Below are positions 7,514 through 13,703 of a DNA stretch of 20,037 bases, piece after piece. The DNA is from Stenotrophomonas maltophilia (lineage in GTDB: Bacteria; Pseudomonadota; Gammaproteobacteria; Xanthomonadales; Xanthomonadaceae): NCBI GenBank assembly GCA_002435595.1, contig DJBL01000031.1:1-20037 (forward strand). Reading direction: 5' to 3'. A model generated the notes under the pieces. The model had not been told where the DNA came from, did no database searches, and was given only the letters and a program-made list of their open reading frames with translations. The translations under genes and the position numbers were made by a program. How positions within the stretch are numbered: the stretch's first letter is position 1; the number at the start of each line of letters is the position of its first letter.

Positions 7514-8602
7514 ATGCCCCGCGCGGTAGCCCAACGATGTGGCTGGATCGCCCTGCTGTGCCTGGGCATGTCCGTGGCCGCCCCCACCCTGGCCGCACCG
7601 GTGCTGCACCCGCCGGACCCCGGCATCGACGCGCTGCTGCAGCGCTACGACGGCCAGGTCCCCGGCGCGGCGGTGCTGGTCCTGCATGACGGCCAGCCGG
7701 TGTTCCGCCGCGGCTATGGGCTGGCCGTGGTCGAAGACGCCACGCCGGTCACCGCGCAGACCAGCTTCCGCCTGGCCTCGCTGACCAAACAGTTCACCGC
7801 GGCGGCGATCCTGCTGCTGGTGCAGGACGGCAGCCTCACCTTGGACGACCGGGCCCGACGCTGGCTGCCCTCGCTGCCGCCAGCCGCCGACACGATCACC
7901 CTGCGCCAGCTGCTCAGCCACACCAGCGGCCTGCCCGACTACGAAGACCTGCTGCCGCCTGGCGCCACCGCCCAGGTACACGACCAGGACGTGCTGCACC
8001 TGTTGGAGGGCCAGGAGCGCACGCTGTTTGCCCCGGGCAGCCGCTACCGTTACAGCAACAGCGGCTATGCATTGCTGGCGCTGATCGTGGCCAAGGCGTC
8101 CGGGCAGGATTTCGCCACCTTCCTGCGCACGCGCATCTTCCAGCCACTGGGCATGACCCACGCCGTGGCCCACCAGGAGGGCGTGGACCAGGTCGCCCAG
8201 CGCGCCTACGGCTACCGCGAGGTGGAGGGCCGCTGGCAGCGCAGCGACCAGAGCCCGACCAGTGCGGTACTGGGCGATGGTGGCATCTACGCCTCGCTGG
8301 ACGACCTGGCGCGCTGGGATGCGGCCCTCTACGGCACCGGCCCGCTCAACGCCGCGTCGCTGCGGCACGCCTTCGCACCGGCCACGCGCACCGATGAGCC
8401 GGACGTGCCGTTCTACGGGTTCGGTTGGCGCCTGAACGGCCAGGCGCAGTGGCACAGCGGTGAGAGCATCGGCTTCCGCAACGTGATCCTGCGATACCCC
8501 GGCCATCGCCTGAGCGTGATCATCCTGAGCAACCGCGACGGCCCCGAACCCTATCCGCTGGCGCTGCAGATCGCCCAGCGCTGGCTGGACACCCTGCAAT
8601 GA
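7514..8602 (+). CDS. Exported serine hydrolase, class C beta-lactamase/PBP4-like fold
   Basis: This 362-residue protein has a signal peptide (about 1-28, TLAA-PVLHP) and the three active-site motifs of the beta-lactamase-related family. They are SLTK at 89-92 (nucleophile Ser89, base Lys92), YSN at 180-182, and HSG at 314-316 in place of the KTG of true beta-lactamases. HTSGLPDY at about 136-143 is also typical. HSG is usual among esterases and D-amino-acid peptidases of this superfamily, so antibiotic hydrolysis should not be assumed. A good SD (AGGAG, 7503-7507) sits 6 nt before the ATG. The TGA overlaps the ATG of the next gene (ATGA). With the upstream DUF885 gene it may form an exported peptide-processing pair; that is inference. 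Confidence 0.9.
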   Translation: MPRAVAQRCGWIALLCLGMSVAAPTLAAPVLHPPDPGIDALLQRYDGQVPGAAVLVLHDGQPVFRRGYGLAVVEDATPVTAQTSFRLASLTKQFTAAAILLLVQDGSLTLDDRARRWLPSLPPAADTITLRQLLSHTSGLPDYEDLLPPGATAQVHDQDVLHLLEGQERTLFAPGSRYRYSNSGYALLALIVAKASGQDFATFLRTRIFQPLGMTHAVAHQEGVDQVAQRAYGYREVEGRWQRSDQSPTSAVLGDGGIYASLDDLARWDAALYGTGPLNAASLRHAFAPATRTDEPDVPFYGFGWRLNGQAQWHSGESIGFRNVILRYPGHRLSVIILSNRDGPEPYPLALQIAQRWLDTLQ

Positions 8603-9006
8603 GCACCCACGCCCCCTCCCTGTTGCTCGGCATCCACCACGTGGCGGTGATCGGCGCGGACTACGCCCGGTCCAAGGCCTTCTACACCCAGGTCCTGGGT
8701 CTGCGGGTGCTGGATGAAAACTACCGCGCCGCACGCGACTCCTGGAAGCTGGACCTGGCCCTGCCCGACGGTGGCCAACTGGAACTGTTCTCCTTCCCCG
8801 ACGCCCCGCCGCGCCCCAGCCGGCCAGAGGCGCAGGGATTGCGCCACCTGGCGTTCCGGGTGGCCGCGCTGGACCCGATGATCGCGCGCCTGGCCGCGGC
8901 CGGGGTCGGCTGCGAGCCGATCCGCACCGACGAATTCACCGGACGACGCTTCACCTTCTTCGCCGATCCGGATGGACTGCCGCTGGAACTGTACGAAATC
9001 CCCTGA
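8599..9006 (+). CDS. VOC family metalloprotein, YaeR/glyoxalase I-like
   Basis: This 135-residue single-chain protein has two vicinal-oxygen-chelate halves. The run NYRAARDSWKLDLAL, then LELFSFP, RPSRPEAQGLRHLAF and FTFFADPDGLPLELYE, closely follows E. coli YaeR (also called GloA2). Expected metal ligands by family are His13 or His14, Glu62, His83 and Glu130. The family is glyoxalase I-like, but its physiological substrate is not settled. There is no signal peptide, so it is cytosolic, unlike the two exported proteins encoded before it. The ATGA overlap with the serine hydrolase gene implies translational coupling. The family call is strong; a role in methylglyoxal removal is only possible. 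Confidence 0.9.
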   Translation: MSTHAPSLLLGIHHVAVIGADYARSKAFYTQVLGLRVLDENYRAARDSWKLDLALPDGGQLELFSFPDAPPRPSRPEAQGLRHLAFRVAALDPMIARLAAAGVGCEPIRTDEFTGRRFTFFADPDGLPLELYEIP

Positions 9007-9032
9007 CAGCGCCCGCACCGGCCTGGCAGGCA

Positions 9033-9061
9033 TTGCCCATACCCCGCCGAATGGGTATACA
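9033..9061 (+). promoter_or_regulatory. Sigma-70-type promoter for the DUF2147 gene
   Basis: TTGCCC (9033-9038) and TATACA (9056-9061) are separated by exactly 17 nt, giving a predicted start near 9068 and a leader of about 50 nt. A 6-bp dyad, ATACCC (9039-9044) and GGGTAT (9053-9058), lies between and over the boxes and could be an operator. Confidence 0.55.
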
Positions 9062-9116
9062 GTCGGCCTGTACCGGCCCCTGCGCCGGCATTCACCGAAT
9101 ACCCTGGGAGGGGAAC

Positions 9117-9560
9117 ATGCGCAAGACGTTCAAGACTCTGCTGCTGGCGCTGCCGTTGATGATGGCGGCGATGTCGGCCAGCGCGGCCGATGGTGCGGTC
9201 GGCCGCTGGAAGACCATCGACGACAAGACCGGCAAGGTGAAGTCGATCGTGGAAATCACCCAGGCCGCCAACGGCACGCTGACCGGCAAGGTGGTGGACA
9301 TCCTGCATTCGGACAAGGGCCCCAACCCGGTCTGCGACGGTTGCGAGGGCGCCAACAAGAACAAGCCGGTCAAGGGCATGACGATCCTCTGGAACCTCAA
9401 GGCCGACGGCGCCAACGCCTGGTCCGGCGGCACCATCCTGGATCCGGGCAACGGCAAGACCTACAAGTCCAAGGCCAAGCTGCAGACCGGCGGCGCCAAA
9501 CTGGACGTCTCCGGCTGCATCGCCTTCATCTGCCGCGCGCAGACCTGGGTGCGCGAGTAA
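9117..9560 (+). CDS. Exported DUF2147 domain protein
   Basis: This 147-residue protein has a clear signal peptide (MRKTFK, a hydrophobic stretch, SASA-ADG at 20-26). The mature domain is typical of DUF2147: VGRWKTIDDKTGKVKSIVEI, then GTLTGKVVDIL and a C-terminal CIAFICRAQTW. Four Cys (the CDGC pair, and CIAFIC) could form disulfides in the periplasm. The family is common in Proteobacteria and Bacteroidetes and has a small beta-barrel-like fold; no enzymatic role is known. ATG 9117 is preferred to ATG 9033 because a strong SD (GGGAGGGGA, 9105-9113) lies just before it and the signal peptide begins there. It has its own promoter and terminator, so it is a single-gene unit. Confidence 0.88.
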   Translation: MRKTFKTLLLALPLMMAAMSASAADGAVGRWKTIDDKTGKVKSIVEITQAANGTLTGKVVDILHSDKGPNPVCDGCEGANKNKPVKGMTILWNLKADGANAWSGGTILDPGNGKTYKSKAKLQTGGAKLDVSGCIAFICRAQTWVRE

Positions 9561-9646
9561 CATCCCCTGCGGCCTGGCCAGGCGTCGCGACGCCGAACCA
9601 GACCCCACCCTGCCCCAGCCATCGGCATCGCCGGCCGGGGAAACAA

Positions 9647-9681
9647 AAAAGGCCGAAGCGGCAACACCGCTTCGGCCTTTT
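9647..9681 (+). terminator. Intrinsic terminator after the DUF2147 gene
   Basis: A perfect 15-bp stem pairs 9647-9661 (AAAAGGCCGAAGCGG) with 9667-9681 around the loop CAACA. It has A-rich and T-rich flanks, the classic intrinsic terminator form. It ends the DUF2147 transcript about 90 nt after its stop. Confidence 0.9.
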
Positions 9682-9822
9682 GCATTTCCTCCCCTGCCCG
9701 CCCCATCCATTCCACCCCCTCCCCCGCCCAGCACCCGACAGACACGGCTCCAGCCACCGTGCTGTCACTGGATCGGCTGCCGTAGCCGTTGCGGCCGACC
9801 CAGCCCGACACCCTACGGCGCG

Positions 9823-9846
9823 TCGGCTTCGGCTTCGGCTTCGGCT
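9823..9846. repeat. Four tandem TCGGCT hexamers
   Basis: TCGGCT is repeated four times without change in the non-coding gap before metG. The rest of the 384-nt gap 9561-9944 holds the terminator above and the metG promoter below; I see no gene in it. Confidence 0.7.
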
Positions 9847-9906
9847 CCACCCCAGCCCAGCCCTAGCCCGCGAAAAAAAGCCCGCCGCAGGCGCCCACCC
9901 CCTCCA

Positions 9907-9915
9907 TGCGATAAT
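9907..9915 (+). promoter_or_regulatory. Candidate extended -10 box of metG
   Basis: TGC then GATAAT matches an extended -10, 29 nt before the metG ATG, giving a short leader of about 22 nt. No good -35 is visible. Confidence 0.45.
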
Positions 9916-9944
9916 CCCCAGTCCCCAAGGCAACAACGCAGACC

Positions 9945-12017
9945 ATGACCCGCACCGCTCTCGTCACCACCGCACTGCCCTACGCCAACGGCCCGCTCCA
10001 CCTGGGCCACCTGGTCGGCTACATCCAGGCTGACATCTGGGTGCGCGCGCGGCGAATGAGCGGCGGCAAGACCTGGTTCGTCTGCGCCGATGACACCCAC
10101 GGCACCCCGATCATGCTCGCCGCCGAAAAGGCCGGCGTCACCCCGGAAGCCTTCATCGCCAACATCCAGGCCGGACACGAGCGCGACTTCGCCGCCTTCG
10201 GCGTGGCGTTCGATCATTACGACTCGACCAACTCCGCCGCCAACAAAGCGCTCACCGAAGCCTTCTACCTCAAGCTCGAGGCCGCAGGCCACATCGCGCG
10301 CCGCTCGGTCGCCCAGTTCTACGATCCCGCCAAAGGCATGTTCCTCCCGGACCGCTACATCAAGGGCATCTGCCCGGTCTGCAGCAGCCCGGACCAGTAC
10401 GGCGACAACTGCGAAGTGTGCGGTGCCACCTACGCCCCCACCGAGTTGAAGGACCCGCGCTCGGTCATCTCCGGGGCCACCCCGGAAATGCGCGACTCCG
10501 AACACTTCTTCTTCGACGTCGGCCACTTCGACGCCTTCCTGCGCGAATGGCTCGCCGGCGACGTCGCCCTGCCCGGCGTCAAGGCCAAGCTTGGCGAATG
10601 GCTCAACGCCGATGGCGGCCTGCGTGCCTGGGACATCTCCCGCGATGCGCCCTACTTCGGCTTTGAAATCCCCGGCCAGCCCGGCAAGTATTTCTACGTC
10701 TGGCTCGATGCCCCGATCGGCTACCTGTCCAGCTTCAAGACGCTGTGCGACAGGACCGGCGAAGACTTCCACGCCCACCTGCGCGCCGGCACCAGCACCG
10801 AACTGCATCATTTCATCGGCAAGGACATCGTCAACTTCCACGGCCTGTTCTGGCCCGCCGTGCTGCACGGCACCGGCCATCGCGCGCCCACCCGCCTGCA
10901 CGTCAACGGCTACCTGATGGTCGACGGCGCCAAGATGTCCAAGTCGCGCGGCACCTTCGTCATGGCCCGCACCTACCTCGACGTCGGCCTGGAAGCGGAG
11001 GCCCTGCGCTACTACTTCGCGGCCAAGTCCGGCGGCGGCGTCGAAGACCTCGACCTCAATCTCGGCGACTTCATCGCCCGCGTCAACGCCGACCTGGTCG
11101 GCAAGTTCGTCAACCTGGCCAGCCGCTGCGCCGGCTTCATCAGCAAGCGCTTCGACGGCCGCCTGGCCGACAGCCTGCCCGATCCGGCCCAGTACGACCG
11201 CTTCGTCGCCGCCCTGGCGCCGATCCGCGAGGCGTACGAGCGCAACGACCCGGCCGCCGCCGTGCGCCTCACCATGACCCTGGCCGATGAAGCCAACCGC
11301 TACATCGACGACCAGAAGCCGTGGGTGATCGCCAAGCAGGACGGCGCCGACGCGCAGCTGCAGTCGGTCTGCACCCAGGGCCTGAACCTGTTCCGCGTGC
11401 TGGTCACCGCGCTCAAGCCGATCCTGCCGTCCACCGCCGCCCAGGCCGAAACCTTCCTGGCCGCACCGGTCCAGGACTGGACCGACATCGCCCGCCCGCT
11501 CACCGCGCACACCATTGCCGTATACGCCCCGCTGTTCACCCGGATTGACCCGAAAATGATCGACGCCATGACCGACGCCTCCAAGGACACCCTCGCTGCC
11601 GCCACCCCGGCCGCCCCGGCCAAGCCCGCCAAGCCTGCCGCCGCACCGGCACCGGCACCGACCGCAGCCCCCGCCGACGGCCCGGCCTACATCGGCATCG
11701 ACGACTTCGCCAAGCTCGACCTGCGCATCGGCAAGGTGCTGGCCTGCGAGTTCGTGGAAGGCTCGGACAAGCTGCTGCGCTTCGAACTGGATGCCGGCGA
11801 CCTCGGTACCCGCCAGATCTTCTCCGGTATCCGCGCCAGCTACGCCGAGCCGGAAAAGCTGGTCGGCCGCAGCGTGGTGTTCATCGCCAACCTGGCCCCG
11901 CGCAAGATGCGCTTCGGCCTGAGCGAAGGCATGATCCTGTCGGCCGGCTTCGACGGCGGCGAGCTGGCCCTGCTCGATGCCGACAGCGGCGCGCGTCCCG
12001 GCATGCCGGTGCGTTGA
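9945..12017 (+). CDS. metG: Methionyl-tRNA synthetase
   Basis: This 690-residue class I synthetase charges tRNA-Met with methionine in the cytosol. The N-terminal Rossmann fold carries the HIGH-type motif HLGH at 19-22 and the KMSKS loop at 330-334. A zinc knuckle is formed by Cys143, Cys146, Cys156 and Cys159 (CPVC, CEVC). The anticodon-binding helical domain follows, with WVIAKQDG inside. An Ala/Pro/Lys-rich linker at about 547-580 then leads to a C-terminal tRNA-binding (EMAP/Trbp111-like) dimerisation domain (DFAKLDLRIGKVL to the end). Length matches the long E. coli-type enzyme. A short leader with an extended -10 precedes it. A GC-rich hairpin separates it from the HAD gene. Confidence 0.98.
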   Translation: MTRTALVTTALPYANGPLHLGHLVGYIQADIWVRARRMSGGKTWFVCADDTHGTPIMLAAEKAGVTPEAFIANIQAGHERDFAAFGVAFDHYDSTNSAANKALTEAFYLKLEAAGHIARRSVAQFYDPAKGMFLPDRYIKGICPVCSSPDQYGDNCEVCGATYAPTELKDPRSVISGATPEMRDSEHFFFDVGHFDAFLREWLAGDVALPGVKAKLGEWLNADGGLRAWDISRDAPYFGFEIPGQPGKYFYVWLDAPIGYLSSFKTLCDRTGEDFHAHLRAGTSTELHHFIGKDIVNFHGLFWPAVLHGTGHRAPTRLHVNGYLMVDGAKMSKSRGTFVMARTYLDVGLEAEALRYYFAAKSGGGVEDLDLNLGDFIARVNADLVGKFVNLASRCAGFISKRFDGRLADSLPDPAQYDRFVAALAPIREAYERNDPAAAVRLTMTLADEANRYIDDQKPWVIAKQDGADAQLQSVCTQGLNLFRVLVTALKPILPSTAAQAETFLAAPVQDWTDIARPLTAHTIAVYAPLFTRIDPKMIDAMTDASKDTLAAATPAAPAKPAKPAAAPAPAPTAAPADGPAYIGIDDFAKLDLRIGKVLACEFVEGSDKLLRFELDAGDLGTRQIFSGIRASYAEPEKLVGRSVVFIANLAPRKMRFGLSEGMILSAGFDGGELALLDADSGARPGMPVR

Positions 12018-12024
12018 TCGCCCC

Positions 12025-12045
12025 CGGGGCGGCCTGGCCGCCCCG
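12025..12045 (+). terminator. GC-rich hairpin between metG and the HAD gene
   Basis: CGGGGCGGC (12025-12033) pairs perfectly with GCCGCCCCG (12037-12045) around the loop CTG, 8 nt after the metG stop. There is no T-tract. It may lower read-through into the next gene or protect the metG mRNA end. Confidence 0.5.
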
Positions 12046-12061
12046 TCCTGCTGGCCTGCAC

Positions 12062-12079
12062 GGAAGGAGGTGCGGTTTG
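12062..12079 (+). promoter_or_regulatory. Strong Shine-Dalgarno that sets the TTG start of the HAD gene
   Basis: GGAAGGAGG (12062-12070) is a near-perfect anti-16S match and sits 6 nt before TTG 12077. The ATG at 12014 has no SD and overlaps the metG stop, so TTG is favoured. Confidence 0.75.
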
Positions 12080-12670
12080 GAACTGGCGCTGTTCGATTTC
12101 GACCACACGGTCACCACCTGCGATACCTACGGCCGCTTCGTGCGCCGCGTGGCCACCCCCGAACAACTGGCCCAGGCCTGGTGGAAGGTCGGCCCGTGGC
12201 TGCTGGCCTACCGGCTCAGGCTGATCTCGGCCGAGCGCATCCGTGCCCGCGTCACCCGCCTGACCTTCAGCAACCGCCACGCCGAGGACATCGCCACCCA
12301 GGCCGCCGGCTATGCGCGCGAGGTGCTGCCCGAGGTGGTGCGCCCGCAGATGCTCGAGCAGATCCGCTGGCACCTGCAGCAGCGCCACACCGTGGTCATC
12401 GTGTCCGGCTCGCTGGACCTGTACCTGCGGCCCTGGTGCGAAGCACTGGGACTGGGCCTGATCTGCAACCGCCTGGAGAGCCGCGACGGGCGCCTGACCG
12501 GGCGCTACGCCGATGGCGACTGCGGGCCGCGCAAGGCCGAACACATCCGCCAACGTTACGACCTGTCACGCTTCCAGCGCATCCACGCCTACGGCGACAG
12601 CCGCGAGGACCGGCCGATGCTGGCCCTGGCCCACGACCGTTGGTACCGCGGCAAACCCCTCAAAAAATGA
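12077..12670 (+). CDS. HAD-IB family phosphatase (SerB-like)
   Basis: This 197-residue cytosolic hydrolase has all HAD motifs: DFDHT at 7-11 (nucleophile Asp7, acid Asp9), VSGS at 109-112, a Lys in GPRKAEHI, and YGDSREDRPML near the C-terminus. The helical cap between motifs I and II is the C1 type of subfamily IB, which includes phosphoserine phosphatase. The substrate is probably a small phosphorylated metabolite or lipid head group and cannot be told from sequence. The start is TTG 12077 on the evidence of the SD. It lies 59 nt after metG and 25 nt before the ferredoxin gene, so these three may form one transcription unit. Confidence 0.9.
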   Translation: MELALFDFDHTVTTCDTYGRFVRRVATPEQLAQAWWKVGPWLLAYRLRLISAERIRARVTRLTFSNRHAEDIATQAAGYAREVLPEVVRPQMLEQIRWHLQQRHTVVIVSGSLDLYLRPWCEALGLGLICNRLESRDGRLTGRYADGDCGPRKAEHIRQRYDLSRFQRIHAYGDSREDRPMLALAHDRWYRGKPLKK

Positions 12671-12695
12671 TCTCCCCGCGCAGCCGACGCCACGC

Positions 12696-13145
12696 ATGAG
12701 CACCGCCCCCCTGCCCTTGATCGAACGCCTGGACCGCCTCTTGCCGCAGACCCAATGCGGCCAGTGCGGGTTCGACGGCTGCCGCCCGTATGCCGAGGCA
12801 ATGGCCCGCGGCGAGGTCGGCGTGGATCATTGCCCGCCGGGCGGTGATGCCGGCGCGCGGGCGCTGGCCCACGTACTCGGGGTGCCGGCACGGCCCTTCG
12901 ACCGCCGTCGCGGCGCGCACACCCCGGCACAGGTGGCGGTGATCATCGAAGCGGACTGCATCGGCTGCACCAAGTGCATCCAGGCTTGTCCGGTGGATGC
13001 CATCGTGGGCGGCGCCAAGTACATGCACACCGTCATCGCCGACCTGTGCACCGGCTGCGAGCTGTGCATCGCGCCCTGCCCGGTGGACTGCATCGACCTG
13101 GTCGCCGCGCCCGCAAGCCGGGCAGCCGGGCATCGCCCGGCCTGA
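12696..13145 (+). CDS. rnfB: Soluble RnfB-like iron-sulfur protein
   Basis: This 149-residue protein has an N-terminal Fe-S domain with Cys21, Cys24, Cys29 and Cys46 (TQCGQCGFDGC, DHCPPGG), the arrangement of RnfB/RsxB. Two 4Fe-4S ferredoxin motifs follow, CIGCTKCIQACPVDA (Cys88, 91, 94, 98) and CTGCELCIAPCPVDC (Cys118, 121, 124, 128). Three 4Fe-4S clusters are expected. True RnfB has an N-terminal membrane helix and lies with rnfACDGE; here the helix is missing and no other rnf gene is in the window. It is therefore probably a free electron carrier rather than a Rnf pump subunit; partners are unknown. ATG 12696 is the start that begins right before the domain. It ends convergently with the RidA gene. 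Confidence 0.88.
   Translation: MSTAPLPLIERLDRLLPQTQCGQCGFDGCRPYAEAMARGEVGVDHCPPGGDAGARALAHVLGVPARPFDRRRGAHTPAQVAVIIEADCIGCTKCIQACPVDAIVGGAKYMHTVIADLCTGCELCIAPCPVDCIDLVAAPASRAAGHRPA
13125..13141 (+). terminator. Hairpin at the 3' end of the RnfB-like gene
   Basis: GCCGGGC (13125-13131) pairs with GCCCGGC (13135-13141) around the loop ATC, ending just before the TGA at 13143. It lies in the last codons and faces the convergent RidA gene 21 nt away. It may end transcripts from either side, though no T-tract is present. Confidence 0.4.
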
Positions 13146-13162
13146 CCGGTGTGTGCGGGTGG

Positions 13163-13510
13163 TTACGGCAGCGCCGCGGTCACCACGATTTCCACTTTCC
13201 AGCTCGCGTCGGCCAGCTTGGCTTCCACCGTCGCACGCGCCGGGGTCATGCCCGCCACCACCCACTCATCCCACGCCGCGTTCATGCCGGCGAAGTCGTT
13301 GATGTCGGCCAGGAACACTTCCGCGCGCAGGATGTGCTGCTTGTCGCTGGCCACCAGCGCCAGCAGCTTGTCGATCTCCGCCAGCACCTGCCGGGTCTGC
13401 CCGGTGATGTCCTGGCTGGTGTCTTCGGGGATCTGCCCGGACAGATAGGCGACCTTGTTGTGCACGGTCATCTCGGACATGCGCGGACCAACGTCGAAAC
13501 GTTCCAACAT
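13163..13510 (-). CDS. RidA/YjgF/UK114 family enamine-imine deaminase
   Basis: This 115-residue cytosolic protein fits the RidA fold. It has VHNKVAYLSGQIPED early, AEVFLADINDFAGMNAAWDEW in the middle and TPARATVEAKLADASWKVEI near the end. Arg92 in PARATV corresponds to the catalytic Arg that RidA proteins use to bind carboxylate substrates. Family members hydrolyse reactive 2-aminoacrylate and related imines. Divergence from the E. coli RidA pattern suggests a different RidA subgroup, so substrate range is open. ATG 13510 is chosen for its SD (GAGGAG, about 9 nt upstream on this strand) and for the usual family length; an upstream ATG at 13615 would add 35 unrelated residues. It is divergent from mprF across a 193-nt gap with no recognisable promoter. 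Confidence 0.9.
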   Translation of the reverse strand: MLERFDVGPRMSEMTVHNKVAYLSGQIPEDTSQDITGQTRQVLAEIDKLLALVASDKQHILRAEVFLADINDFAGMNAAWDEWVVAGMTPARATVEAKLADASWKVEIVVTAALP

Positions 13511-13703
13511 GGCGATTGCTCCTCTGGGTGATGCGGCATTGTCGCCGATGCGAGGTGAGCCTGTCCTTGCCGCTTCCGATGCGGCCACGCCCGGCACAGC
13601 CGATGCTCTTGGCAACGCTGCGCATCAGGCGCACGATGCGCGCGCAGGGGCTCAGCGCCCTGCCTTGACTCTTTCATCGCCCGCCCCGGAGCACGCTGTA
13701 CCG

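Noticed and set aside
5564..8734. Open minus-strand frame of 1056 codons across three plus-strand genes
   Set aside because: It is antisense to DUF885, the serine hydrolase and the VOC gene, all with clear motifs and starts. Its translation is low-complexity (Gly/Arg/Gln/His/Val) with no domain, as expected from high-GC codon shadows.
9813..11510. Open minus-strand frame of 565 codons opposite metG
   Set aside because: Shadow of metG; no recognisable domain and no ribosome site.
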